A stretch of DNA of 30,850 nt from UJ101 sp047975265 (lineage in GTDB: Bacteria > Bacteroidota > Bacteroidia > Flavobacteriales > UJ101). Within the stretch, counting starts at the first letter, position 1. Every line of letters starts with the position of its first letter. A model generated the notes under the pieces. It saw nothing but the letters and a program-made list of their open reading frames with translations. It made no database searches and had not been told where the DNA came from. Shown in pieces: positions 22,530 to 30,850 of the stretch. Location: contig JBKEDE010000062.1 in the NCBI GenBank assembly GCA_047975265.1, positions 1-30,850 of the forward strand. Direction: 5' to 3'. Made by a program: the position numbers and the translations under genes.

Positions 22530-23273
22530 TTATATTTCTTTAATCCAATCATAACCTTTTGCCTCTAATTCCAAAGCCAGTTCTTTACCTCCGGATTTTA
22601 CAATTTTTCCTTGATATAATACATGTACAAAATCAGGTACAATATAATCCAACAAACGTTGATAATGCGTAATTAATAATACGCCGTTATTTTTATTTTT
22701 ATAACGATTTACACCTTCTGCAACTACCTTAAGAGCATCAATATCCAGACCGGAATCCGTTTCATCTAAAATAGCCAATTTAGGCTCTAACATTGCCATT
22801 TGGAAAATTTCATTGCGTTTTTTCTCTCCTCCCGAAAATCCTTCATTAAGAGAACGTGAAAGAAAGGATTGATCAATATTTAAAGCAGCTGCGTTTTCAC
22901 GAATTTTTTTTAACATAGCTACTGCAGGCATAGGCTCCTCTCCTCGTGCCTTTCGAGTTTCATTAATGGCTGTTTTAATAAAATTTGTAACGGAAACTCC
23001 CGGAATCTCAATAGGATACTGCATTGAAAGAAAAATTCCTTTATGGGCTCTTTCTTCCGGAGCATCTTCTAAAATATTTTCTCCTTCAAAAATTACTTCT
23101 CCTCCCGTTACCTCATATGCTTCGTGTCCTGCAATTACGGAAGACAACGTAGATTTTCCCGATCCGTTAGGTCCCATAATAGCATGTACCTCTCCCGGTT
23201 TTATTTCTAAATTAATTCCTTTAAGGATTTCTTTGTCCTCAATACTTGCTTGTAAGTTATTTATTTTTAACAT
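22530..23273 (-). CDS. sufC: Fe-S cluster assembly ATPase SufC
   Basis: SufC is an ABC-type ATPase that drives conformational change in the SufBCD scaffold. The 247 aa show Walker A GPNGSGKS (34-41), signature FSGGE (146-150), Walker B LAILDE (167-172) followed by the D-loop, and switch His in ITHYQ (H203). The sequence is typical of the family and intact. It sits between sufB (37 bp upstream) and sufD (1 bp downstream). Confidence 0.97.
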   Translation of the reverse strand: MLKINNLQASIEDKEILKGINLEIKPGEVHAIMGPNGSGKSTLSSVIAGHEAYEVTGGEVIFEGENILEDAPEERAHKGIFLSMQYPIEIPGVSVTNFIKTAINETRKARGEEPMPAVAMLKKIRENAAALNIDQSFLSRSLNEGFSGGEKKRNEIFQMAMLEPKLAILDETDSGLDIDALKVVAEGVNRYKNKNNGVLLITHYQRLLDYIVPDFVHVLYQGKIVKSGGKELALELEAKGYDWIKEI

Positions 23274-23310
23274 ATTTATTTTGTAATAAATTTTAATTCA
23301 GAGGTACGTT

Positions 23311-24762
23311 TTAACCTACTGAACCTTCTAATGAAATTTCCAATAATTTTTGAGCCTCAACAGCAAACTCCATCGGTAGTTTATTCAATACTTCTTTACT
23401 GAATCCGTTTACAATCAAAGCAATGGCTTTTTCTGTATCAATACCACGCTGGTTACAATAGAAAATTTGATCTTCTCCAATTTTTGACGTTGTCGCCTCA
23501 TGTTCTACTTTTCCAGTTTTGTTTTTTACTTCTATATAAGGAAAAGTGTGAGCTCCACATTCATTACCCATTAAAAGTGAGTCACATTGTGAAAAGTTTC
23601 GAGCTCCTGTTGCTTTAGGCAAAACTTTTACCAATCCACGATAACTATTTTGTGATTTACCTGCTGAAATACCTTTTGAGATAATGGTTGAGCGGGTGTT
23701 TTTACCGAGATGGATCATTTTTGTACCCGTATCAGCCTGTTGAAAGTTATTAGTCAATGCAATGGAGTAAAATTCTCCTACCGAATGGTCTCCTCTTAAA
23801 ATACACGATGGATATTTCCACGTTATGGCTGACCCTGTTTCTACTTGTGTCCAAGACACTTTTGCATTTTTTTCTGCAATGGCTCGTTTGGTTACAAAAT
23901 TAAATACGCCACCTTTTCCTTCCTTATCTCCCGGAAACCAGTTTTGGACTGTTGAATATTTTATTTCGGCTCCGTCTAAGGCAATTAATTCCACTACGGC
24001 TGCATGCAATTGATTTTCATCTCGTGAAGGAGCAGTACATCCTTCTAAATACGAGACATAAGAATCTTCATCTGCGATAACTAAAGTACGTTCAAATTGT
24101 CCTGTTCCGGCTTGGTTAATTCTAAAATAGGTGGATAATTCCATCGGGCATCGTACCCCTTTGGGTATATAACAAAACGAGCCATCGGAAAAAACGGCCG
24201 AATTTAATGCAGCATAAAAATTATCTGTTTTTGGAACTACGGTTCCTATATATTTTTTTACCAATTCCGGATGTTTTTTTATCGCTTCGCTCATAGATAT
24301 AAAAATAATGCCTCTTTCTGCCAAAGTTTCTTTGAAAGTCGTCGCTACGGAAACGGAATCTACAACCACATCCATTGCAACACCGGCTAATCTTTTTTGT
24401 TCTTCTAAAGGAATACCCAGTTTATTAAAGGTATCCAATAATTCAGGGTCAACCTCATCAATATTGCTGTATTTTGGAGTATTTTTAGGTGCGGAATAAT
24501 AACTTATCGATTGAAAATCGGGTTTTTCATATTGAATATTTGCCCATTCCGGTTCTTCCATTTCTTTCCATTTTCTAAAGGCTTCTAGACGCCATTCCGT
24601 CATCCATGCGGGTTCTTCTTTCTTTTCTGATATCAATCGGACAACGTCTTCGTTTAACCCAACAGGTATGGTATCGGATTCAATATTTGTTGTGAACCCA
24701 AATTTATATTCTTGTTCTTGTTCTAATTCGATTCTTAAATCGTCTTCAGTATATTTACTCAT
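23311..24762 (-). CDS. sufB: Fe-S cluster assembly scaffold SufB
   Basis: SufB holds the nascent Fe-S cluster in the SufBCD complex. The 483-aa length is normal. The conserved GCTAPS segment (C242) and FYCNQRG (C436, equivalent to the essential C405 of E. coli SufB) are both present, in a beta-helix core. The gene starts 33 bp after the A-type carrier gene and precedes sufC, the usual Bacteroidota order. Confidence 0.97.
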   Translation of the reverse strand: MSKYTEDDLRIELEQEQEYKFGFTTNIESDTIPVGLNEDVVRLISEKKEEPAWMTEWRLEAFRKWKEMEEPEWANIQYEKPDFQSISYYSAPKNTPKYSNIDEVDPELLDTFNKLGIPLEEQKRLAGVAMDVVVDSVSVATTFKETLAERGIIFISMSEAIKKHPELVKKYIGTVVPKTDNFYAALNSAVFSDGSFCYIPKGVRCPMELSTYFRINQAGTGQFERTLVIADEDSYVSYLEGCTAPSRDENQLHAAVVELIALDGAEIKYSTVQNWFPGDKEGKGGVFNFVTKRAIAEKNAKVSWTQVETGSAITWKYPSCILRGDHSVGEFYSIALTNNFQQADTGTKMIHLGKNTRSTIISKGISAGKSQNSYRGLVKVLPKATGARNFSQCDSLLMGNECGAHTFPYIEVKNKTGKVEHEATTSKIGEDQIFYCNQRGIDTEKAIALIVNGFSKEVLNKLPMEFAVEAQKLLEISLEGSVG

Positions 24763-24795
24763 TAAAATTTACTATGATTTTATATCATGTATCGG

Positions 24796-25125
24796 TTAAA
24801 CTGCAAAACTTTCGCCACAGCCACAGGTTCTTTGAGCGTTAGGATTGTTAAACGAAAAACCTTTACCGTTAAGACCTCCTTCATATTCTAAGATTGTTCC
24901 TACTACGTATAAAAAACTTTTTTTGTCTACCAGTATTCGAACACCGATATCTTCAAATTCTTTATCGTTTTCTTCTTTATTTTGGGTGAAATCCAATACA
25001 TAAGAAAGCCCGGAACAACCACCTCCTTTTACGCCAACACGGACATAACTATTCTCTAAGGTTTGTCCTTCTTCTTGAAGTAGTTGGGCAATTTTGTTTT
25101 TTGCTTTTTCTGCTACTTTTATCAT
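24796..25125 (-). CDS. A-type Fe-S carrier (SufA/IscA/HesB family)
   Basis: The 109-aa protein carries the three conserved cysteines of A-type carriers: C37 in GGGCSGLSY, and C101 and C103 in TCGCGESF. It receives clusters from SufBCD and passes them to target enzymes. As first gene of the suf operon it is best read as SufA-like, but the sequence alone does not separate SufA, IscA and ErpA. A TATCTTTG -7 box lies at 25144-25151. Confidence 0.93.
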   Translation of the reverse strand: MIKVAEKAKNKIAQLLQEEGQTLENSYVRVGVKGGGCSGLSYVLDFTQNKEENDKEFEDIGVRILVDKKSFLYVVGTILEYEGGLNGKGFSFNNPNAQRTCGCGESFAV

Positions 25126-25143
25126 CTTCCTTTTTGTTTGTTA

Positions 25144-25151
25144 CAAAGATA
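25144..25151 (-). promoter_or_regulatory. -7 box of the suf operon
   Basis: TATCTTTG on the minus strand fits TAnnTTTG and lies about 20 bp upstream of the first suf start codon. I see no clear -33 TTG, and no recognisable Fur- or IscR-type site. Confidence 0.5.
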
Positions 25152-25218
25152 AGAAGATATCGTTAAAAATCTAATGTTTTTTAACTATTACACGATAGTA
25201 GAAGCTGATAGAATGAGG

Positions 25219-25905
25219 TTAGACGTTATTGTTAAATCGTTCCAAATCGTTTTTATTTCCGTAGAGAATTAAATTATCTTCTTTTTCAAACATAAAATCA
25301 GGAGAAATAACGCCCATCGCTTTCTTTTTGAAAACGATTCTTCCAAAAACATTTTTGGTTTTATGGTCTCGAACTACCGTTACTAAGTTTAAATTCCATT
25401 TAGACCTTAAATTACTTTCTTTAAGCATTTTACCAATCATATTTTCTGAAATTTTCAACTCAACTACTTCATGATTTTCATCAAAAGTCATTGTTCTCAC
25501 AGCTCCTTTTATGCTTAGTCTGTTGGCTAATTCTTTGGCATATTCTGCTTCAGGATATAAAATTTGATAAATCCCCATCGATTCTAAAATAGTTCCGTGA
25601 ACATCGTTAATGGCACGACAGAGAATCGGTTGGTTTGTGTTTCTTTTTAACAAGGCTGTTGTGGTTAAAGACACGCTTATCTCACTCCCTATACTTACGA
25701 TAATATAATCCGCATCATTCAAGGGTATTTTTTTTATGTTCAATTCTTCTGTTGTATCGGTACAAATGGTATGCGTAAGGTACTCTGAGTTGGATTCAAC
25801 CCTGTCCATTTTATAATCTATACCAAATACTTCATGACCTTCTTGAATAAGTTGGTGGCTCAAATTGGTTCCAAAATTACCTAATCCTATGACAATAAAT
25901 TTCAT
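25219..25905 (-). CDS. Potassium uptake regulatory subunit, TrkA/KtrA family
   Basis: This is a cytoplasmic gating subunit that binds nucleotide and controls the K+ channel encoded just upstream. The 228 aa have an N-terminal Rossmann fold with GLGNFG (7-12) and an acidic residue at the end of strand 2 (D30), then a C-terminal RCK_C domain (about 140-225). One KTN plus one RCK_C is the KtrA or half-size TrkA arrangement. It starts 10 bp after the stop of the channel gene. Confidence 0.93.
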   Translation of the reverse strand: MKFIVIGLGNFGTNLSHQLIQEGHEVFGIDYKMDRVESNSEYLTHTICTDTTEELNIKKIPLNDADYIIVSIGSEISVSLTTTALLKRNTNQPILCRAINDVHGTILESMGIYQILYPEAEYAKELANRLSIKGAVRTMTFDENHEVVELKISENMIGKMLKESNLRSKWNLNLVTVVRDHKTKNVFGRIVFKKKAMGVISPDFMFEKEDNLILYGNKNDLERFNNNV

Positions 25906-25915
25906 ATGCTGATTT

Positions 25916-27688
25916 TTAAGAATAAATATTAATTTTCGGGGCTTTAAACGATGATGATGTTATTTCCTTCCTTTTATTATAAATGATTTGAAGAACTAAA
26001 CCTGTTAAAAAAGTTAAAAAACTTATCCTTCCTATAAACATCACGATGATTAAAACTATTTTACTCGACGAACTCAGTCCTGCTGTAATTCCTAAACTCA
26101 ACCCAACCGTGCTGTATGCGGAAAAACATTCAAAAAGAGCTTCTATGGGTTTTACTTGCGGATCAAAAACCAACAACAAAAAACAACTGGTTCCTATGGC
26201 TATTAATGATAATGAGATAACGGCAAACATCCGGCTAATTGTATATTCTGATATTTCTCTCCAATAAATCATCAAATGTTTTTTTCGAGTTACTTGCTTT
26301 ATAATGTTTAAAGTGGCTACGGCAAAGGTAGTTGTTTTAATTCCTCCACCGGTTGATCCGGGAGCGGCACCAATCCACATTAAAAATAAGAAAATCATAA
26401 CCGTTGGAATTGACAAGCTATTCATATCCAATGTGTTAAATCCTGCTGTTCGGGTTGTAACCGCATTAAAAAAAGAGTTCACCCATTTTCCGTAGGTATC
26501 ATAATTTTCCAATGCGTGATCTTTTTCTAAAAGATAAAAAGAAATCATTCCGAAAAAAATCAGAATGAACATGGTTCTAATAGAGATTAGAGCGTTCACA
26601 CTCTGTTTTTTGTTTTTTATAATCACATTTCCTTTTCCTGTTATTTTTCGTACTTCATTCATGATTTTAAACCGTAATCTGTTTAAATAATAAGACGAAA
26701 CGTTAAACCCCATCGCTCCAATTACGATAAGACTTCCTATAACCAATTGCAAATTATAATTAAACCTTACGGATTCTTCGTAAAAAGAATTTTGTAAAAT
26801 CGAAAATCCTGCGTTGCAAAAAGCAGATATTGCATGAAAAACGGAAAAGAATATTTTATTCTTAATTTCAGGAACATCAGCAATCGACTGATAGACCAAA
26901 AAAGCACCTGTAAATTCAATAAAAAAAGTAAAAACAATGATGCTTATTAACATTTTGTACGTGCTACTGAGATTCTCTTCGTTTACAAACTCTCCTATCA
27001 TTAAGCGTGTACGAAAAGAGGTCTTGTTTCCCATTAAAACCACCAATAAGTTAGTAAAAGTCAGTATTCCTAATCCTCCGATTTGGAATAAAACCATAAT
27101 AAACGTTTGCCCTAATTCGGTAAAGTCATTAGCGGTATCGACAACAGCCAATCCGGTTACGGTTACGGCACTGGTAGCAGTAAACAGTGCATCTAAGAAA
27201 GAAAGGTTTTTGGTTGTTGAATTAGGCAATAAAAGCAATATAATTCCTATAATAATCAAAAAAACAAAACTCAATATAAAAATCAAAGCCGGATGTAGTG
27301 ATTCTATTTTTATTTTATTCAGCCAATAACTAAATACAATGAATGATATTAACAGTAAAATAATATCGCATCCTATATGGTTTATAAATCCCCACGAAGG
27401 ATTTAAAATACTTAAAGAAGTAGTAATCAATAAGGTAACTCCTAATCCCCAAATAATTGTTCGGATAATTCTTCCAAAAAGATGTTTGCTCTTTTTCAGT
27501 TTTGTAAAAAAATCTATGACAAAAGCCAGCGTGTAAAACAGTTCAAAAAACACGGTGCCGGATCGAAAATAAACACGTTCTTCCGTATGAAATTTCAATC
27601 CCAAATCAAGAAAAACAACCATGAAAATAATAATGCTCAGTGGAACAATGCTTATTTCTATAAACCGTAGGATTTTTTTTAACATCAT
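25916..27688 (-). CDS. Potassium uptake channel subunit, TrkH/KtrB family
   Basis: This inner-membrane K+ uptake protein has 590 aa and about a dozen hydrophobic segments. The four pore repeats are visible by their filter glycines: TSAVTVTGL (172-180), AFCNAGFS (about 290), TTRTAGFN (about 410) and YSTVGLSLG (about 525), along with the GSTGGGIKT loop. About 150 residues precede the first pore, so the protein is longer than KtrB and closer to TrkH. It begins with two Met codons, and either could be the start. It is coupled to the TrkA-type gene. Confidence 0.94.
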   Translation of the reverse strand: MMLKKILRFIEISIVPLSIIIFMVVFLDLGLKFHTEERVYFRSGTVFFELFYTLAFVIDFFTKLKKSKHLFGRIIRTIIWGLGVTLLITTSLSILNPSWGFINHIGCDIILLLISFIVFSYWLNKIKIESLHPALIFILSFVFLIIIGIILLLLPNSTTKNLSFLDALFTATSAVTVTGLAVVDTANDFTELGQTFIMVLFQIGGLGILTFTNLLVVLMGNKTSFRTRLMIGEFVNEENLSSTYKMLISIIVFTFFIEFTGAFLVYQSIADVPEIKNKIFFSVFHAISAFCNAGFSILQNSFYEESVRFNYNLQLVIGSLIVIGAMGFNVSSYYLNRLRFKIMNEVRKITGKGNVIIKNKKQSVNALISIRTMFILIFFGMISFYLLEKDHALENYDTYGKWVNSFFNAVTTRTAGFNTLDMNSLSIPTVMIFLFLMWIGAAPGSTGGGIKTTTFAVATLNIIKQVTRKKHLMIYWREISEYTISRMFAVISLSLIAIGTSCFLLLVFDPQVKPIEALFECFSAYSTVGLSLGITAGLSSSSKIVLIIVMFIGRISFLTFLTGLVLQIIYNKRKEITSSSFKAPKINIYS

Positions 27689-27752
27689 AATTCAATACAA
27701 ATTTCATTAAAAAAATCAGAAAAACAAATTATAATTTTTTATAATCCATTTC

Positions 27753-28274
27753 CTAAATAGAGAGATCTAATAACCCTTCCGGAGTTATTACATGTATTGT
27801 ATGATTGGGTTTATCTATTTTTTTGATAAAATGATCGTGTACGGGAATTAAGATTTTTTTCTTTTCTTTTTCAATTTCAAAAAGTGGTTGAAGTACCTTA
27901 TCATTTACCCGTTTGACAATTCCTACAAATCCGTATTTTTCATCCATAATTTTAAAACCGATTATTTCATGGTAATAAAACTGATTATCAGCTAATTTTG
28001 GTAAAAAATGAAGCGGTAAAAAAACTTCTTTTCCTATCAATTGTTCAATTTGTTCTAATGAAAGATCTTCAAAAGTAACACGAAGATTTGTATTATGCTG
28101 TTGCACACATTTTTTAAAGAAAAAAGGAACCAACATTCCGTTAAACGTTATAAATGCTGATTCCAAATTTTTGTATAACTCAGGTTCGTCGGTATCTAAT
28201 TTGATGACAACCTCACCTTTATAACCATGTTTCTTAATAATCTTTCCTAAAGAAAAGCAATCTTTTTTTTGCAT
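27753..28274 (-). CDS. rimM: Ribosome maturation factor RimM
   Basis: RimM binds ribosomal protein uS19 and helps mature the head of the 30S subunit. The 173 aa match the family in length. The N-terminal RimM domain begins FSLGKIIKKHGYKGEVVIK (7-25), and the PRC-barrel half includes FYYHEIIGFKIMDE and IPVHDHFIKKIDKPNHTIHV. It is 20 bp downstream of rpsP, the conserved gene pair. Confidence 0.96.
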   Translation of the reverse strand: MQKKDCFSLGKIIKKHGYKGEVVIKLDTDEPELYKNLESAFITFNGMLVPFFFKKCVQQHNTNLRVTFEDLSLEQIEQLIGKEVFLPLHFLPKLADNQFYYHEIIGFKIMDEKYGFVGIVKRVNDKVLQPLFEIEKEKKKILIPVHDHFIKKIDKPNHTIHVITPEGLLDLSI

Positions 28275-28294
28275 CTTCTCCTTATGTAGATGAA

Positions 28295-28927
28295 TTATTC
28301 TTCTGTTTTTTCAGTTGGCGTTTCCTCGTTTTCTTCTACAGGCGTTTCTGTTATTTCTACTTTAACCTCTTCGGCTACTGTTTCTTCTGTTTCAGTCGCT
28401 ATTTCTTCACTTTCTTCTACAGGAGTCTCTGCTACTTCTTCATCTGTAACTTCGGCTTCTTCAGTTGGTGTTTCTTCCACCACTGTTGCTGCAGCTATAC
28501 GGGCTTCTTTAACTTTTATTTCTTCTGCTAAGCGTGTTTCTTTTTCTTTTTCTTCTGCTTTTATTAAACCGTCTTTCTTCGCTTGAATTTTTCCCTCTTT
28601 CTGCTCTAACCAAGCCTGAAAGCGTTTTTCAGCCTCTGCTTCATCAAAAGCTCCTTTGGTAACACCTCCCAACAAATGCTTTTTTAACAAAACACCTTTA
28701 TAAGACAAAATAGCACGAGCAGTATCCGTAGGTTGGGCTCCGTTATTCAACCATTTTACAGACCCGTCAACATCTAATTCAATGGTTGCAGGATTTGTAT
28801 TAGGATTGTACGTACCTAATTTTTCTATAAAACGACCGTCGCGTTTTGCTCTTGAATCTGCAACTACGATATGATAAAAAGGCTTTCCTTTTTTACCATG
28901 TCTTTGTAATCTAATTTTTACTGGCAT
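28295..28927 (-). CDS. rpsP: Ribosomal protein bS16 with a long acidic C-terminal tail
   Basis: The first 85-90 residues are a standard bS16 (MPVKIRLQRHGKKGKPFYHI ... GTYNPN ... WLNNGAQPTDTA). It then continues for about 120 residues: a Lys/Glu helical linker (about 105-145) and a tail made almost entirely of Glu, Thr, Val and Ala with repeats such as TPVEE and TPTE. Typical bS16 is 80-90 aa, but extended forms are common in Bacteroidota. The tail is low-complexity and probably disordered. A -7-like TATTTTTG lies at 28977-28984. Confidence 0.96.
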   Translation of the reverse strand: MPVKIRLQRHGKKGKPFYHIVVADSRAKRDGRFIEKLGTYNPNTNPATIELDVDGSVKWLNNGAQPTDTARAILSYKGVLLKKHLLGGVTKGAFDEAEAEKRFQAWLEQKEGKIQAKKDGLIKAEEKEKETRLAEEIKVKEARIAAATVVEETPTEEAEVTDEEVAETPVEESEEIATETEETVAEEVKVEITETPVEENEETPTEKTEE

Positions 28928-28976
28928 ACATTTTAATTTTTGGGGATCTCGTCCCGATTTTTATTTTATGTGGGTG

Positions 28977-29017
28977 CAAAAATAATCAAAATATCTTTTA
29001 TAATTTAACTATTTTTG
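28977..29017. promoter_or_regulatory. Divergent promoters of rpsP and the HD-domain gene
   Basis: TATTTTTG on the minus strand (28977-28984) faces rpsP, and TATTTTTG on the plus strand (29010-29017) faces the HD gene. Both fit TAnnTTTG. The plus-strand box makes the start at 29046 likelier than the one at 29025. Confidence 0.45.
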
Positions 29018-29045
29018 AAAAATATTGTTTGAATCCGTTGTTTTT

Positions 29046-29693
29046 ATGAATCAAAAAGAAATTCTTTTAAAAACCGAGAAATATGTCCGACAACTTTTAG
29101 AGAAAGAAGGCTCAGGACACGATTGGCATCATATTCAACGTGTTTATAACAATGCACTGCTTATCATGCAGAACGAAAAGTGTGATGAATTTTTAGTTAA
29201 AACAGCCGTTTTACTGCACGATATTGGTGATTATAAACTACACAACGGTACTGACAAAACAAATGATTTGGTTCATCCATTTTTAAAATCATTAAATGCG
29301 GAAGATATTTTTATCGAAAAAGTAATTGCTGTTATCAAACAAATCGGGTTTGGTGAAAATAAAAATTCCGTACCTACATCTATTGAAGCTAAAATTGCAC
29401 AAGATGCAGACCGTTTGGATGCCATTGGAGCTATTGGAATTGCAAGAACTTTTCAATACGGAGGATACAAAGGAACAGTTTTGTATGATCCTAATATTAC
29501 TCCTGTAAAATATTCATCATCCAAAAGTTATAAAAAATCAACCGCTCCTACTATTAATCATTTTTATGAAAAATTATTACTGATTAAAGATTTGATGAAT
29601 ACGGATACTGCCCGAAAAATTGCCCAACAACGTCATGATTTTATGGAATTTTTTTTAGCTCAATTTTACGAAGAATGGGAAGGAAAAAAATAA
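29046..29693 (+). CDS. HD-domain metal-dependent hydrolase (215 aa)
   Basis: Members of this HD family are metal-dependent phosphohydrolases, often acting on nucleotides, but the substrate of this group is not settled. The motif chain is complete: HDWHHIQRVYNNA (25-37), LLHDIGD (56-62, the HD pair) and IAQDADRLDAIGAIGIART with the distal Asp. The start MNQKEILLKT at 29046 is chosen over 29025 because the predicted -7 box at 29010-29017 would leave almost no leader for the earlier one. It stands alone on the plus strand, divergent from rpsP. Confidence 0.88.
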   Translation: MNQKEILLKTEKYVRQLLEKEGSGHDWHHIQRVYNNALLIMQNEKCDEFLVKTAVLLHDIGDYKLHNGTDKTNDLVHPFLKSLNAEDIFIEKVIAVIKQIGFGENKNSVPTSIEAKIAQDADRLDAIGAIGIARTFQYGGYKGTVLYDPNITPVKYSSSKSYKKSTAPTINHFYEKLLLIKDLMNTDTARKIAQQRHDFMEFFLAQFYEEWEGKK

Positions 29694-29720
29694 AGCTCTT
29701 TGCTTTTACACAAAGAGCTT
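29693..29720. terminator. Bidirectional terminator between the HD gene and the Spy-like gene
   Basis: AAGCTCTTTG (29693-29702) and CAAAGAGCTT (29711-29720) form a perfect 10-bp stem with an 8-nt loop. On the minus strand it runs into TTTATTTTTTT, so it is strongest for the convergent gene at 29759. Confidence 0.75.
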
Positions 29721-29758
29721 ACTAACTCAAAAAAATACTAATATAAAAATACTTAAAA

Positions 29759-30454
29759 TTATGATTTCTTATGTTTCATCCGTTTTCCAGAATGTTTTTT
29801 CATTTTTTCCTGCATCTTCTCCATTTTTGCTTTTTGATCGGAATTTAAAATTTGTTTGATTTCATTCATCTTTTTCTCTCTCAACGTTTCTCCTTTTTCT
29901 CTTAAAGCCTTTCTTTGATTTTTTTCTGATTCGGTTGGTTTATATTTTTCCTGAATGGCTTTTATTTTAGTAACTTGAGTGTCTGATAATCCTAAATCTT
30001 CTTTCATTTTATTAAACCGTTCTTTTTTTCCTTCTTGATTAATATCGTTTTCTCTTTCTCCATCAAACGGTTTCGGCTCTTTCATTTTTCGGTCTCCTCT
30101 CTTTTCATGCTTTCTGTTTTCCGGTTTCATTTTTTCACGTTGTTCAGAAGTTAGCACAGCATCCATTTCTTTTCTCATCGCCTCATGCTTCGTTCTGTTG
30201 GCTTCACATTTTGTTTTCATTTCTTCGTGCAGAGCTTTTTCTTCGTCAGCATACTTAGCTTCTATATTTTTCACCTGAGCAATCTGATTATCAGAAAGTT
30301 CTAAACGCTTTGACATTCTTTCCAAACGTTTTTCTTTCATTTCTTGAATGTCTTTTTCGCTAAATTTCTTTTTGGTTTTTTCCTGAGCGTTCATTTGTGT
30401 AATCCCAAACACCAAAACCCCTATTACTGCTAATTTTTGAATTGTCTTTTTCAT
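29759..30454 (-). CDS. Periplasmic Spy/LTXXQ-like protein with duplicated domain
   Basis: The 231-aa protein begins with a signal peptide (MKKTIQKLAVIGVLVFGITQMNAQ). The rest is highly charged (Lys, Glu, Met, Arg) and helical. The LTxxQ-type unit appears twice: RLELSDNQIAQVKNIEAKY ... LTSEQREKM (about 50-110) and DLGLSDTQVTKIKAIQEKY ... LNSDQKAKM (about 152-210). Spy-family proteins act as ATP-independent chaperones or stress sensors in the periplasm. The assignment rests on composition and the repeats, not on a full-length match. Confidence 0.75.
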   Translation of the reverse strand: MKKTIQKLAVIGVLVFGITQMNAQEKTKKKFSEKDIQEMKEKRLERMSKRLELSDNQIAQVKNIEAKYADEEKALHEEMKTKCEANRTKHEAMRKEMDAVLTSEQREKMKPENRKHEKRGDRKMKEPKPFDGERENDINQEGKKERFNKMKEDLGLSDTQVTKIKAIQEKYKPTESEKNQRKALREKGETLREKKMNEIKQILNSDQKAKMEKMQEKMKKHSGKRMKHKKS

Positions 30455-30607
30455 TTGTAATTTTTTATTGATTCTACTTCTAAGACCGAAAAGTGAAAGA
30501 AAGGTTTAATTTTTTAATTTTTTTAACAAAATATTAACTTTTCTAATTTTATAAAAAAACACATTATCAGTAACATAAAAAAAGAAGCTGCCTCACAACT
30601 AGTCATG

Positions 30608-30635
30608 GTCGGAAGATTTTTCTTCCGACTTTTTT
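30608..30635 (+). terminator. Strong hairpin terminator left of the transposase gene
   Basis: GTCGGAAGA (30608-30616) pairs with TCTTCCGAC (30621-30629), followed by six T (30630-30635). No plus-strand gene lies directly before it. It may protect the transposase from outside transcription, a common feature of IS ends. Confidence 0.7.
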
Positions 30636-30741
30636 GTTATAAAAGCACGAGGAAAAATTGTTATAAACACATGAATATCAGTCGTTTAATTTGTTTTTGT
30701 GATTAATTTTTTGTATATTTTCAACTGATAATCAAACAATT

Positions 30742-30850
30742 ATGTCAGTTTTTAAAGACCACAAAATATCTCTCAAACATGTTTTAGAGTTTATCCCTGA
30801 AGCACTTTTAAGCCATCTCTCTGCAACCACCAAAGTAGATTACTACAGCA
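30742..30850 (+). CDS. IS4-type transposase, N-terminal part (runs off the window)
   Basis: Only the first 36 codons are visible: MSVFKDHKISLKHVLEFIPE, then ALLSHLSATTKVDYYS. I recognise this as the start of the IS4-group DDE transposases common in Bacteroidota. The catalytic region is outside the window, so completeness cannot be judged. The left end of the IS probably lies in the 30580-30610 region (AAGCTGCCTCACAA...), but the matching inverted repeat is not available here. Confidence 0.8.
   Translation, partial: MSVFKDHKISLKHVLEFIPEALLSHLSATTKVDYYS

Noticed and set aside
28290..28586. Plus-strand Ser/Val-rich reading frame opposite rpsP
   Set aside because: It is the antisense shadow of the Glu-rich tail of bS16; composition and position are fully explained by the complementary strand.

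Overview
The window looks like a chromosome segment of a Flavobacteriaceae-type member of the Bacteroidota. The DNA is AT-rich, start codons are preceded by A-rich leaders rather than Shine-Dalgarno sequences, several genes carry the TAnnTTTG -7 box typical of this phylum, bS16 has a long acidic tail, and exported proteins end their signal peptides in short ...SQ or ...AQ motifs. This taxonomic call is inference; no rRNA is present.

Positions 96-21086 are an integrated element of about 21 kb. It sits in the 3' end of a CAT-anticodon tRNA (21075-21148, minus strand). A 17-bp direct repeat (AAAAGTGGTCCCACCTG) is found at 96-112 and 21070-21086. The right copy completes the tRNA. The left copy is the displaced tRNA end, followed by what looks like the original tRNA terminator (about 41-82). 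The element brings its own strong terminator (21021-21059) to replace it. Every element gene I accept is on the minus strand, the direction of the tRNA.

Element layout, right to left (5' to 3' of transcription). An unknown 292-aa gene comes first. Next is a replication and recombination run: a small HTH protein, an SF3-type helicase fused to a DnaQ-like 3'-5' exonuclease, a separate family-A DNA polymerase overlapping it by 8 nt, a 301-aa protein that may resemble gene II/X replication proteins, and a tyrosine integrase. An accessory stretch follows, with a structured intergenic region at 13140-13292, a secreted protein, a small-domain plus CoiA-like zinc-finger gene pair, and two small unknown genes. 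Then comes a candidate replication origin: five repeats spaced exactly 22 bp apart plus one outlier (9337-9494), upstream of a double winged-helix protein that is probably the initiator. The last block is a type I restriction-modification operon (controller HTH, HsdR, HsdS, a PrrC-like ATPase/anticodon nuclease candidate, HsdM) that fills the left end.

I see no capsid, packaging, relaxase or conjugation genes. The element therefore looks like a replicating integrative element, plasmid-like or satellite-like, that carries defence cargo. Two 38-bp operators with the same geometry (8628-8665 and 19842-19879) suggest that one regulator controls both the replication operon and an unknown gene next to the initiator.

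To the right of the tRNA is ordinary chromosome: sufD-sufC-sufB and an A-type Fe-S carrier, a TrkA/TrkH-type potassium uptake pair, rimM-rpsP, an HD-domain hydrolase (+ strand), a Spy/LTXXQ-like periplasmic protein, and at the edge the first 36 codons of an IS4-type transposase.
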